Source: Bacillota bacterium (GTDB lineage Bacteria; Bacillota; Desulfitobacteriia; Desulfitobacteriales; Desulfitobacteriaceae). From it: a stretch of DNA of 35,233 bases. The DNA is taken from assembly GCA_023390635.1 (NCBI GenBank), contig JAEWCM010000202.1:1-35233 (forward strand), in the 5' to 3' direction. The notes below the pieces were generated by a model, which made no database searches, had not been told where the DNA came from, and worked only from the letters and a program-made list of their open reading frames with translations. Shown one piece after another: positions 23,431-31,701 of the stretch. Positions within the stretch are counted from its first letter, which is position 1. The number at the start of each line of letters is the position of its first letter. Position numbers and translations under genes: made by a program.

Positions 23431-25740
23431 ATGAGAATGGGAAAAGCAGCCATTAAAGTTATCAGGCAGGTTCTGTTCTTATTCAGTATTTTATTTTTGG
23501 GGTCCATGATGTTTAATGTCAGTCCCGTCGCTGCTTCCGATTTTTCTGCAGACCGGGCCTACAGCCATGTGAAAGAACTTAGTCAAAAAATCGGTCCTCG
23601 TTCTGCAGGCAGTGCCGGAGAGCTGAAAGCAGCCCAGTATATCCGCTATGTTTTAGAGCAGAGTGGATGGAAAGTAAAAGACCAGCCATTCAGCAAAGTG
23701 GTGGTTACGGACAGTTTTCCCTTAATCCAGCAGGAACAAAAAATTGAACTTATCAACAGCCAAAATGTAATTGCCGAGTTGCCCGGTAATACGCCAAATT
23801 GGATCGTGATCGGCGCCCATTATGATACGGCAAGCTCCAGTGTACCCGGAGCAGTGGATAATGGCTCCGGAGTGGGGGTATTGTTGGAGTTGGCAAGAGT
23901 TTTGGCGCAGGAAAAACATGAAATGGGTTATCAAATTGTTTTTTTCGGAGCAGAGGAGAAAGGCCTGGTAGGATCTTCTTACTATGTTTCCCAGGCAGAT
24001 TTGTCCGGCGTGGACTGGATGTTGAATTTGGATATGATCGGAAGTCCGTTGGAAATTGACGGAGCCGGTTCCATTTCTGCGCCTGGTGAGCTGGTAAAGA
24101 AAGTGAGCGATCTGGCCAGAGAAAATAACCTGCCCTTCCGTTTGAGCAGGGATGCCTTTGTGATGACCAGAGAATCAACGCAAGGTGGATCAAGTGATTT
24201 CAGTCCATTTCTAAAGCAGGGCATACCGGCAATCGGACTGGGTATCGCCGGCCGGCCAAGCGGTTATTACCATCGGCCGGAAGATACCATTGACCATCTG
24301 TCTTTAGATAATTTACAAAAGTTGGGTGACTTCTCTTATCAGCTGGTGACATCCGTAAGTCTGAATAAGGTGGGGGAGAGAACCTGGGATGAATTTTATC
24401 TGCCTTTTCAGATTGGCTCCCATGTGTTTGTACTTCCGGAAGCAGGGGTGCGGATTCTCTATTTAATGTCGTTTGGTCTATTTGGATTCGTGTCATGGCA
24501 AGTGTTGAAACTGCCAAAGCAAGGATGGAAACCATATGCTTGGACAGGTGTCACTGTTTTGGGATTAGGCTTGCTGGTCACTGTGCTTAGCAGTTCCGGA
24601 GAAATGATCTGGATGGCTCTGAAAGGCAGTGAAAATATATGTCAGGCTTATCCTCAATGGTTCCTGGCGGCGAGGCTGGGCATCCTGATCCTGGTGCTTT
24701 TGATTCTATCAAAGTGGCTAAAGCGGCTGCCTCTGGCCCGTGCGCCTAAAGTAACCTGGATGCTGGCAGCCGGAGCTTTGAGCTTTGTCAGCATTTCTGC
24801 AGCCTTAATGAGAATTGATTTAGCTTTTCCTTTTGTTTTCTGGCTGCTGTGTCTGACCATCCAATGGCGGTTCCCTCATCCTTTAATTGCTCTGTCTGGT
24901 CCCTTTTTCCTCTATTATTGGCACTGGGATATGCTGAATTCCCCGCAATGGAGCAGCTATTATAAAGCTTTTTACACTTATCCCATTGTGTTTATTATCC
25001 TCTATGGCCTGATGATCAGTGCAATGCTTCTATCCCTTCTTCATAGCATCAGCTCTCCCGGAAAGATTCCCTGGGGAAAATGGTTAAAGAGCATGATAAA
25101 ACCGGCTTTGTTTATGCTTCCGGTCATGATTCTCCTTATCGGTCTGATACCCAGTTATACTGGGGTATTCCCTCAAAATATTCAGGTGAGAGAGGAATGG
25201 GTGGAAGATGAAGGAACAAAAGTGCGGGTGGCCTCCGATGATGTTCTTCCTAAAGCCCTGGTCCGGCAGCTTAACAGTTTCAGCAAATCCGTAGATACTA
25301 AAAAAGAAATTGTTTTTCCTACGGTTGCTCAGGAAAGCCCTATGCAAATTGCCGTAAAAGTCAATGAAAGAGCGGAAAAACAAAGAATCCTCGATGTCGG
25401 TGTACAACTTGCCTATAAAGAGGAACCGGAAACCCTCACTTTACGGCTGGAAAGCAGCCAACCTTTTCAAATTAAGCAGGTGAACGGTTTTCTTCCTTTA
25501 GATAAGCTGCCCAAAAAAGTTGAACTGAAGGGGAAAGCAGAAAGCAATGGCAAGTATGTTCTCGTGTTACAACGAAATTTGCCCCAAGATCAAGCCTTCA
25601 ATTTTACCGTTGAAGCAGAAGGCAGTTTAACCTGCATGATTGAAGGGACATTTGCCAACCTAAAACCGGCCCTGCTGATTAATCTTCCCCATGCTTCGAT
25701 GGAATATCAATCAGTGGTGCGCAGAACAGTATCTTTCTAA
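23431..25740 (+). CDS. Membrane-anchored M28 family zinc metallopeptidase
   Basis: After an N-terminal signal or anchor helix comes an M28 aminopeptidase domain with all five expected zinc ligands: H130 (GAHYDT), D143 (VDNGSG), E176 next to catalytic E175 (GAEEKG), D201 (NLDMIG) and H281 (YYHRPEDT). Residues ~335-580 contain about seven or eight membrane helices, and the last ~185 residues are a soluble beta-rich tail. The layout resembles the multi-spanning M28 proteins (ER FXNA/ERMP1-like and bacterial relatives). It would cleave N-terminal residues from peptides outside the cell. The ATG at 23431 follows GAGAAAGG. It is a single-gene unit. Confidence 0.92.
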   Translation: MRMGKAAIKVIRQVLFLFSILFLGSMMFNVSPVAASDFSADRAYSHVKELSQKIGPRSAGSAGELKAAQYIRYVLEQSGWKVKDQPFSKVVVTDSFPLIQQEQKIELINSQNVIAELPGNTPNWIVIGAHYDTASSSVPGAVDNGSGVGVLLELARVLAQEKHEMGYQIVFFGAEEKGLVGSSYYVSQADLSGVDWMLNLDMIGSPLEIDGAGSISAPGELVKKVSDLARENNLPFRLSRDAFVMTRESTQGGSSDFSPFLKQGIPAIGLGIAGRPSGYYHRPEDTIDHLSLDNLQKLGDFSYQLVTSVSLNKVGERTWDEFYLPFQIGSHVFVLPEAGVRILYLMSFGLFGFVSWQVLKLPKQGWKPYAWTGVTVLGLGLLVTVLSSSGEMIWMALKGSENICQAYPQWFLAARLGILILVLLILSKWLKRLPLARAPKVTWMLAAGALSFVSISAALMRIDLAFPFVFWLLCLTIQWRFPHPLIALSGPFFLYYWHWDMLNSPQWSSYYKAFYTYPIVFIILYGLMISAMLLSLLHSISSPGKIPWGKWLKSMIKPALFMLPVMILLIGLIPSYTGVFPQNIQVREEWVEDEGTKVRVASDDVLPKALVRQLNSFSKSVDTKKEIVFPTVAQESPMQIAVKVNERAEKQRILDVGVQLAYKEEPETLTLRLESSQPFQIKQVNGFLPLDKLPKKVELKGKAESNGKYVLVLQRNLPQDQAFNFTVEAEGSLTCMIEGTFANLKPALLINLPHASMEYQSVVRRTVSF

Positions 25741-25763
25741 AGCAATCAAATTCTCTTATGATT

Positions 25764-25810
25764 AATTTCAATCAGACAGTGAAAATATTTTCATTTGTCT
25801 GATTGAAATT
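25764..25810. promoter_or_regulatory. 47-base near-perfect palindrome upstream of the Fur-family gene
   Basis: AATTTCAATCAGACA (25764-25778) pairs perfectly with 25796-25810. Between them, TGAAAATATTTTCA (25780-25793) is itself a perfect palindrome. The 3' arm contains the -35 of the next promoter. It can be a terminator for the M28 gene (weak T tail) or an operator for the regulator; it is not a standard Fur or PerR box. Confidence 0.65.
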
Positions 25811-25830
25811 ATTTATGGATAACATATAAT
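25803..25830 (+). promoter_or_regulatory. SigA-type promoter of the Fur-family regulator
   Basis: TTGAAA (25803-25808), 16 bases, then perfect TATAAT (25825-25830), 27 bases before the start codon. The -35 is inside the palindrome's right arm. Confidence 0.75.
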
Positions 25831-25857
25831 AAGAGTAACATTTGTGGAGGTGCTGAT

Positions 25858-26313
25858 ATGGAAGCTAAAAATCTTGAACATATGTATGACCTTTTGAAGG
25901 AACATTCTTATAAATTAACACCTCAACGTCAGACCATTTTACATACTTTCTGGGAGCATACGGACCGGCACCTGAGTGCGGAAGATGTCTACCGGCTGGT
26001 GAAGGATCAATATCCTGATATGGGCTTAGCGACAGTCTATCGCACTTTAGATATTTTTGCCGAAGTAGGAATTTTGCAAAAGAATGATTTCGGAGATGGC
26101 AGAAGCCGCTATGAGTTTTCACAGCAGGATGATCACCATCACCATCATCACCTGATTTGTATGGAATGCGGCAATGTCGCGGAATTTGATGATGACCTCC
26201 TGGAATCTCTGGAAACAGTGATCGTGAAAAAAAATGGTTTTAAAGTGATGGACCATGATCTGAAGTTTTATGGTTATTGTCGTGAGTGCCAAAACAAGCT
26301 GAATCAGGATTAA
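25858..26313 (+). CDS. Fur family metal- or peroxide-responsive repressor
   Basis: The 151-residue protein has the Fur layout. A winged helix (LTPQRQTILHTF to LATVYRTLDIF, residues 20-67) is followed by the histidine-rich metal loop with six consecutive histidines (H93-H98). Two CxxC pairs (C101/C104 and C141/C144) would hold the structural zinc. Fur, Zur and PerR cannot be told apart with confidence; no PerR diagnostic was examined. The ATG follows TGGAGGTG. With a palindrome over its promoter, autoregulation is plausible. Confidence 0.93.
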   Translation: MEAKNLEHMYDLLKEHSYKLTPQRQTILHTFWEHTDRHLSAEDVYRLVKDQYPDMGLATVYRTLDIFAEVGILQKNDFGDGRSRYEFSQQDDHHHHHHLICMECGNVAEFDDDLLESLETVIVKKNGFKVMDHDLKFYGYCRECQNKLNQD

Positions 26314-26330
26314 TTTATATTTTAGATTAT

Positions 26331-26370
26331 AAAATGCATCTCAACAGAGGTGCATTTTTTCTTTTTATTT
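26331..26370 (+). terminator. Terminator after the Fur-family gene
   Basis: AAAATGCATCT pairs with AGGTGCATTTT (one G-T pair) around a short loop, followed by TTCTTTTTATTT. Confidence 0.9.
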
Positions 26371-26535
26371 AAAGAATAATGATTTAATAATCACTACATT
26401 TTTATTTTTCTGGGAATGACGCTGAAAATTAGCTCAATAAGGAAGAATTTGACGTACGTTTATTATAAAAAATAAAAGGAAAAAAATGGTTATGAAAGAA
26501 TACCTAAATAAAAAATAAAAAAGGAGAGAGCGAGT

Positions 26536-27702
26536 ATGTGGCAGCCTATGGCTTCTATGCAGAATAGAAAAAGTGCTTTGCAGGGCACTCCGGTCCTATG
26601 GCGGCAGATTCAGGCTTTTTGGTATATGGGAATCGGCAAATTAGATGTTGCTGTCCGCCAATGGATTAAAGTTTTAAACGAAGATAAAGGGAGGTTGCGT
26701 TTCAATGAAGTAAGAAAGTTGATTCGGGCCAATGCGTTCCAGGATGCCAGAGATTATTTGGAAGCGGTGGAAGAAAGCTATCCTGAGCAAATGGGAGAAA
26801 TCAAATATTTATTGGCCCAATGCTATTTGGGGCAGGGAATGCTGGGCCAGGCCCAGGAAAGTACCGAAGCTGCACTTGCCCAAAAACCGGAAAGCGCCGA
26901 ATATCTGAACTTGTTAGCAGAGTGCCACTTACAGATGGGGAACTGGCAGGAAGCCATTCAATGCTTTACCCACTCTTTGCGAGCCAATCCCCAAAATACA
27001 GAAATCACTTATCGACTGGGAACAATCTACGCACGACACGGTGCTTATCTGGATGCTTTAAGGTGTTTTCAGGGTTGCTGCCAGCTTAATCCTCATCACA
27101 TGGAATACTGGGAAATGAAAGGTGAGATGCAATTAAATCTGGATCAGATCGAACAGGCGGCGGTCAGTTTTAAAAAGGCCTTGCGTTTTGGTGTAAAGGC
27201 AGATTTATCAGCCAGGCTTGCTTATTGCCATGTTCAGATGAAAGAGATTAAAAAAGCAGTCAGATATTATGAACTGGCGTTGAAATATGAACCTGATCAC
27301 TTTGATTCGATGACAAATCTGGCGGCAGTCTTTCAAAACCAGGGAGAGTCTCCAAAAGCACTGGCTTTATTGGAAAAGGCTCATAATCTGCGCAGCAACG
27401 ATCCGATTTTGCTGAATAATATGGCTTATACCTTGTTGCATATGGGCCGGAGCCGCAAAGCCATTGAACTGTATGGAGAGGCGTTGAAGTTTTCCCCCGA
27501 CCATCCCATGATTCTGTATAATTTGGCAGTTTGCCATGCGCGCAAAGGGAATTGGGAAGATGGAATCGAAACCTTGGATCATCTGCTGGAGATGGATCCG
27601 GGCCATAGCGACGCCTGGATTTTGATGGGGAATATTTACGATCAAATGGCAGAACCGGAAGTGGCCATTGACTGCTTTAATAAAGCTTTAAAACTGGCCT
27701 GA
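26536..27702 (+). CDS. Tetratricopeptide repeat (TPR) protein
   Basis: The 388-residue soluble protein is built of about nine TPR units from residue ~75 to the end. Examples are YLLAQCYLGQGMLGQAQ, YLNLLAECHLQMGNWQEAIQ, YRLGTIYARHGAYLDALRCF, LLNNMAYTLLHMGRSRKAIE and WILMGNIYDQMAEPEVAIDC. There is no signal peptide. TPR proteins are protein-protein scaffolds; nothing here shows the partner. The ATG is placed after AAAGGAGAGAGCGAGT. The gene stands alone between a terminator and the folE leader. Confidence 0.88.
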   Translation: MWQPMASMQNRKSALQGTPVLWRQIQAFWYMGIGKLDVAVRQWIKVLNEDKGRLRFNEVRKLIRANAFQDARDYLEAVEESYPEQMGEIKYLLAQCYLGQGMLGQAQESTEAALAQKPESAEYLNLLAECHLQMGNWQEAIQCFTHSLRANPQNTEITYRLGTIYARHGAYLDALRCFQGCCQLNPHHMEYWEMKGEMQLNLDQIEQAAVSFKKALRFGVKADLSARLAYCHVQMKEIKKAVRYYELALKYEPDHFDSMTNLAAVFQNQGESPKALALLEKAHNLRSNDPILLNNMAYTLLHMGRSRKAIELYGEALKFSPDHPMILYNLAVCHARKGNWEDGIETLDHLLEMDPGHSDAWILMGNIYDQMAEPEVAIDCFNKALKLA

Positions 27703-27786
27703 GGCTGATGCTAACGGCAATAAATGCTGGGATGGGGGCAGCTTGACACAGTTTAATTTTTTCAAATTGGATCATACTTAAATTAG

Positions 27787-27849
27787 AAACCTTAGGGTGT
27801 CCTTAAACAGGATTTTCAGGATTCTGTCTTTATTGGCACCCTTAAGTTT
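27787..27849 (+). terminator. Imperfect stem-loop between the TPR gene and folE
   Basis: AAACCTTAGGGTG (27787-27799) pairs with CACCCTTAAGTTT (27837-27849), 11 of 13 positions, enclosing a second small stem (ACAG/CTGT). TTCTTG follows. It could be a weak terminator or a leader structure of folE. I see no THF or preQ1 riboswitch core. Confidence 0.4.
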
Positions 27850-27930
27850 TCTTGGGATGACATTTTCTTTTCCAGACTAAAATGATAAAATGAACTGAAA
27901 TGCAATTGAGCGAACAAAGGGGAACATAAA

Positions 27931-28494
27931 ATGGATGTAGAAAAAATAGAACATGCAGTAAAAATGATTTTAGAGGCAATCGGTGAGGATCCGGAACGGG
28001 AAGGGCTGAAAGAAACACCTCAGCGGGTCGCCAGAATGTATCAGGAAATATTCTCAGGTATTGATTCAGATCCAAGCTCCCATTTATTGGTACAGTTTTC
28101 GGAAGAGCATGAAGAGATGATCATTGTGAAAGATATTCCCATCTATTCCATGTGTGAACATCATTTAGTACCTTTTTACGGAAAGGCCCATATTGCTTAT
28201 ATCCCTAAGGGCGGGAAAATTACCGGCCTGTCGAAATTAGCCAGAACAGTGGACGGATTTTGTAAACGCCCTCAGCTTCAGGAACGGTTGACCAGCGAGG
28301 TAGCCGATTCTGTCATGAGAAATTTGAATCCCATGGGTGTGCTGGTGGTAATTGAAGCCGAGCATATGTGTATGACCATGCGTGGGGTAAAGAAGCCGGG
28401 GACATTAACATTAACCTCAGCAGTGCGTGGTGTTTTCAAAACCAATCAGGCCACAAGAGCAGAAGGGTTTTCACTAATCAGAGGCAATAGTTGA
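27931..28494 (+). CDS. folE: GTP cyclohydrolase I
   Basis: FolE converts GTP to dihydroneopterin triphosphate, the entry to tetrahydrofolate (and, in some bacteria, queuosine). The 187-residue length is that of a bacterial type IA enzyme. The zinc-binding residues C75 and H78 are in [10 protein letters not shown], and the third ligand C147 is in [30 protein letters not shown] is the substrate-pocket and interface segment. The ATG follows AAGGGGAAC. surE starts 31 bases after the stop and may be cotranscribed. Confidence 0.97.
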   Translation: MDVEKIEHAVKMILEAIGEDPEREGLKETPQRVARMYQEIFSGIDSDPSSHLLVQFSEEHEEMIIVKDIPIYSMCEHHLVPFYGKAHIAYIPKGGKITGLSKLARTVDGFCKRPQLQERLTSEVADSVMRNLNPMGVLVVIEAEHMCMTMRGVKKPGTLTLTSAVRGVFKTNQATRAEGFSLIRGNS

Positions 28495-28525
28495 TAGAGT
28501 AAATTGTTAATGAGGGATTAGCGAG

Positions 28526-29293
28526 ATGAGGCGTTTATTACTGACCAATGATGACGGTTTCTATGCTCCCGGTTTACAAACCTTATATCGGGAGCTAAGT
28601 AAAACCGATTACGAAATTTATATTGTAGCCCCAGAAAGCCAGCGTTCCGCGACCGGACATAGTATTACACTGTTTGAACCGATCTTTGTGCAGGAAATCG
28701 AGCTGGAAGGGGAGAATATAGGATACAGTATCCGGGGCACTCCGGCAGATTGTGTCAAACTGGCTGTTCAGGGTCGGCTGGTACCTGAACCGGATCTGGT
28801 GATTTCCGGGATTAATAACGGACCGAATTTGGGAACGGACGTATTTTATTCCGGGACCGTATCGGCAGCCATGGAAGGCAATCTTTTGGGAATTCCCGCT
28901 TTAGCTGTGTCGCTGGCCAATTTCAAAGCAAAAGATTATGAAGGAGCTGCCCGCTGTACTATAAAGATCATTGCTGAAATGTTTGAATTAAAAGAGCAAG
29001 GTTTAATTAATCTAAATATCCCTGACTTGCCGGAAGAGGAATGGAAGGGAGTAAAGATTACCTCCCTGGGAAAAAGCCACTATGAAAATGTCTTTGAGAG
29101 AAGGAAAGATCCTCTGGGAAGATGTTATTTCTGGCAGGGTGGGACACTCTTGCCTGATGACGGAGAAGGAACGGACTGGCAGGCCATTCGCTCAGGGTAT
29201 GTATCACTCACACCGATGCATAGCAGCTTAACGGATTTTGACCGATTAAAACACTGGGAGAAAACGTTGAAAACAGGAAATTCGGAGCATTAA
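28526..29293 (+). CDS. surE: 5'/3'-nucleotidase SurE
   Basis: SurE is a metal-dependent nucleoside monophosphate phosphatase. The 255-residue protein starts with LLLTNDDGFYAPG (metal-binding D9 and D10), then APESQRSATGHSIT near 38 and the metal-binding SGINNGPNLGTDVFYSGTV near 90. All hallmark residues are present. GAGGGATTAGCGAG precedes the ATG. The stop codon lies in the loop of a hairpin whose stem probably ends the convergent ssp transcript. Confidence 0.96.
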   Translation: MRRLLLTNDDGFYAPGLQTLYRELSKTDYEIYIVAPESQRSATGHSITLFEPIFVQEIELEGENIGYSIRGTPADCVKLAVQGRLVPEPDLVISGINNGPNLGTDVFYSGTVSAAMEGNLLGIPALAVSLANFKAKDYEGAARCTIKIIAEMFELKEQGLINLNIPDLPEEEWKGVKITSLGKSHYENVFERRKDPLGRCYFWQGGTLLPDDGEGTDWQAIRSGYVSLTPMHSSLTDFDRLKHWEKTLKTGNSEH

Positions 29294-29308
29294 ATCTCCG
29301 AATTTCCT
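29275..29308 (-). terminator. Hairpin at the end of surE, terminator for the opposite ssp gene
   Basis: AGGAAATTCGGAG (29275-29287) pairs perfectly with 29296-29308. The eight-base loop contains the surE stop codon. On the minus strand the stem is followed by TGTTTTCAACGTTTTC, T-rich as expected for a terminator; on the plus strand it is not. Confidence 0.75.
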
Positions 29309-29321
29309 GCGGAAAATAATA

Positions 29322-29558
29322 TTATTGCAGATTAGAATTAGGATTCTTTAAACTCTCTTCAGCCCTGCGGATCATGGTCTTCACCATACTTCCGCCAATG
29401 CGGCCGCCTACATGTCCGCATTCCCGGGAAGTCATATTCGCCCAGCCCTGCTCATTGATTTTAGAGGTTAAGCCTAATTCTTCCGCTACTTCCCATTTAA
29501 ATTCGTCTAAAACTGATTTGGGCAGAATGCCGGAGCTGTTATTTCGGTTACGAGCCAT
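29322..29558 (-). CDS. Small acid-soluble spore protein, alpha/beta type
   Basis: The 78-residue protein has the family's core: FKWEVAEELGL (residues ~20-30), containing the GPR protease recognition pattern, and GHVGGRIGGSMVKTMI near the C-terminus, the second conserved box that binds DNA. These proteins coat spore DNA into an A-like form and protect it from UV and chemicals, then are degraded at germination. It is slightly longer than Bacillus SspA-type proteins. The ATG at 29558 follows GGAAGATG. I found no clear SigG promoter. It points towards surE and is divergent from the next gene. Confidence 0.95.
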   Translation of the reverse strand: MARNRNNSSGILPKSVLDEFKWEVAEELGLTSKINEQGWANMTSRECGHVGGRIGGSMVKTMIRRAEESLKNPNSNLQ

Positions 29559-29677
29559 TAAACATCTTCCTTTCCTCTGCTTATTTTGGAACGATTCTAG
29601 TGTTAGCGTTTTACAGTTTATTATGGTGATGAAAATTTGGTGGTTTTATAAGAAATTTGTTAACGGAGGAAATCAAA

Positions 29678-29935
29678 ATGAAGATGATTATTGCCTTTGT
29701 CATCTACTTTGTAATTTTCATTCTTATTTTTGCCAGCCCTAAATTAAAGGATAAAAGCAGTAAACAAAGAGCATTTTACTTATTTGGCCTGCCTTTGGCA
29801 TTAGCAATAGTTTTTGCTTTTTTAAGTGTGGTTAAAGTATATTTTGCCTACAAAATAATTATTTTATTGATTTTTGTGATTGTAGGAATCTTGAGTTTTT
29901 GGCAATTCGGCGGGAAGTTCAGGAATTTTCGTTGA
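29678..29935 (+). CDS. Small membrane protein of unknown function (85 aa)
   Basis: The start is ATG 29678, seven bases after a strong GGAGGA; an in-frame ATG at 29657 has no ribosome site. The product has three hydrophobic segments (starting MIIAFVIYFVIFILIF, then ALAIVFAFLSVV and IIILLIFVIVGILSF), separated by a short lysine-rich loop KLKDKSSKQR. It ends GGKFRNFR. I do not recognise the family. Its stop is one base from the stop of the convergent spoVB. Confidence 0.7.
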   Translation: MKMIIAFVIYFVIFILIFASPKLKDKSSKQRAFYLFGLPLALAIVFAFLSVVKVYFAYKIIILLIFVIVGILSFWQFGGKFRNFR

Positions 29936-29936
29936 T

Positions 29937-31475
29937 TTAACGAAGGTATTTGCCGATCCAGGGAAGGTGTTTCAATTCGGAACGACTGATCCCGCCATTT
30001 TTATAAAGAATAATAAAGTAAACGCTTAAGCCGGGTAGCAGGGTGAGCAGGAGATTAGGCAGCATAGACAAACCCAGCCGTCCGGTCAGTTGGAAAACAA
30101 TCAGCATGCCGATTCCGGCACTTACCGGTTGCAAAATGAAACGCTGCAGATCCAGAGCTAACCCTGAATATTGGATAATTGATCGGATATTTAACACTGA
30201 CATGATCACTGCTCCCAGTACATAAGCCCAGGCCACCCCTTTAAGATTCATGTCTGGAATACCGGTCAAAACATACATAGTGGGGATTCTTACCAAAGCC
30301 GAAATGATAGAATGGATGACCGGCAATTGCATTTTTCCTAATCCCTGCAGAATTCCGCTTGAAGTTTGCTGCAGATAAATGAAGATTCCTCCCAGGGTGA
30401 GAATTTGCAGAACAGGAGCGACAGCAGGGCTTTTAAAGAAAAGGGTCATTGCTTCGGCATAATGATAAATGATGAGCAGGCAGGGGATGCCAAAGATGAT
30501 CGTAAGGCGCATCGCTTCACTGGACTGGGAACGTACGGTCTGCATATGATTTTTAGCTGCTGCTTCAGAGATGGAAGGGACGAGGGATGTGGCTAAAGCT
30601 GCGGTAAAGACGCTGGGGAAGTTAAGCAGGGTGAAAGCTGAGCCTCCCAGTTGACCGAACAGGGTGGTCGCTTCTTTCGCAGTAAATCCGGCGGTGTGCA
30701 GGCGTTGGGGAATGATAATGGCATCCAGGGAAGAGATTCCTGTAGACAATAAGCGGCCTAAGGTTACCGGGTAGGCCATATTGAATAGCCGGGAAAGGGT
30801 TTTGTCCGGAGCTTTTACTTTCTTTCCCCGTAAACCGATGTTGCTTCTACGGAAAAAGTAGTTGAGGGCGATGACGGCCAGGCCAATCAGTTCTCCGGCC
30901 AGCATGCCCAGCGCCAGCCCAACCGCAGCCCATTCCGCTCCCCGATGTAAAAGATGATAGGATAAATAAAAACCAAGGCTGACCCGCACCAATTGCTCGC
31001 ATATTTGGCTGATGGCAGTGGGAAACATATTTTGCAAGCCTTGAAAATAGCCGCGGAAAGCTGAAGCGACGGATACAATAAAAATAGCCGGAATGCAGAT
31101 GAGAAAAATTTGCTGCACACGGGGATCGGAAAATATTTTTCCGGACAGGTAAGGGGATAAAAGGTAGAGCAGAGCAGACACAGTAAGACCGGAAAAGGTC
31201 AGGATTTTCAATACCAGATGAAAAATAGCCGCGGCTTTTTCCGGACTGCCTTTCGATCTTTCTTCGGCCACCATTTTAGAAAGAGCCAGGGGAATCCCTG
31301 CGGTGGTCAGAACTAAGGCCATCATATAGACGGGGAAAACCATGTTGAACAAACCTAACGATTCGCCGCCGATATGAGACATGATCAGGTACTGGTAAAC
31401 AAAGCCAAGGATGCGGTTAAGCAAGTTGGCGACTAAAAGAACGACGGCTCCATAAATAAATGTTCGTTTAGGCAT
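29937..31475 (-). CDS. spoVB: SpoVB/MurJ-type polysaccharide flippase (MOP superfamily)
   Basis: The 512-residue protein has about 14 membrane helices and opens with the family's RTFIYGAVVLLVANLLNRI and LGFVYQYLIMSHIGGESLG. Bacillus SpoVB is needed for spore cortex; relatives flip lipid II or polysaccharide-lipid precursors. Length and N-terminus favour SpoVB over the O-antigen flippases, but Firmicutes often have several paralogues (YkvU, YtgP), so the exact symbol is tentative. GGAGGAAATCT precedes the ATG at 31475. Confidence 0.85.
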   Translation of the reverse strand: MPKRTFIYGAVVLLVANLLNRILGFVYQYLIMSHIGGESLGLFNMVFPVYMMALVLTTAGIPLALSKMVAEERSKGSPEKAAAIFHLVLKILTFSGLTVSALLYLLSPYLSGKIFSDPRVQQIFLICIPAIFIVSVASAFRGYFQGLQNMFPTAISQICEQLVRVSLGFYLSYHLLHRGAEWAAVGLALGMLAGELIGLAVIALNYFFRRSNIGLRGKKVKAPDKTLSRLFNMAYPVTLGRLLSTGISSLDAIIIPQRLHTAGFTAKEATTLFGQLGGSAFTLLNFPSVFTAALATSLVPSISEAAAKNHMQTVRSQSSEAMRLTIIFGIPCLLIIYHYAEAMTLFFKSPAVAPVLQILTLGGIFIYLQQTSSGILQGLGKMQLPVIHSIISALVRIPTMYVLTGIPDMNLKGVAWAYVLGAVIMSVLNIRSIIQYSGLALDLQRFILQPVSAGIGMLIVFQLTGRLGLSMLPNLLLTLLPGLSVYFIILYKNGGISRSELKHLPWIGKYLR

Positions 31476-31504
31476 AGATTTCCTCCATCATTATGTCCGA
31501 TAAC

Positions 31505-31538
31505 GGTAGGCGGGACCGCGAGCGGCCGATAGCTTACC
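31505..31538. other. Small GC-rich stem-loop in the spoVB/iadA intergenic region
   Basis: GGTAGGC (31505-31511) pairs with GCTTACC (31532-31538, one G-T pair), enclosing a CCG-CGAG-CGG mini-hairpin. It lies 30 bases upstream of the spoVB start on the opposite strand. Function unknown; possibly part of a leader. Confidence 0.35.
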
Positions 31539-31670
31539 TTAAAAACTATGCTTGAAGGAAAAAACCCATGCCTGCTTCCCATGTAGGCAGAGAAGATAAT
31601 TATTTTTTAAGTGGGAGAGGATTTCGACCGGCGAGAGAGAAGTATTTAGCATAGCAGAGCGTAGTCAGGG

Positions 31671-31701
31671 CATATTACCTTGAGAAAGGAGAGGTAATAT
31701 G
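31671..31701 (+). promoter_or_regulatory. Hairpin that buries the start codon of the iadA-like gene
   Basis: CATATTACC (31671-31679) pairs perfectly with GGTAATATG (31693-31701). The last three bases are the ATG start codon. The 13-base loop holds the ribosome site GAGAAAGGAGA. It could control translation, though a second ATG follows at once (31702). Confidence 0.6.

Noticed and set aside
27787..27930. Riboswitch upstream of folE
   Set aside because: The stem-loop lacks the conserved cores of THF and preQ1 riboswitches; only a weak imperfect stem is present.
31571..31610. Terminator-like TGCCT/AGGCA hairpin with a nearby T run upstream of iadA
   Set aside because: The stem is five base pairs and the T run is separated from it by about fifteen bases.
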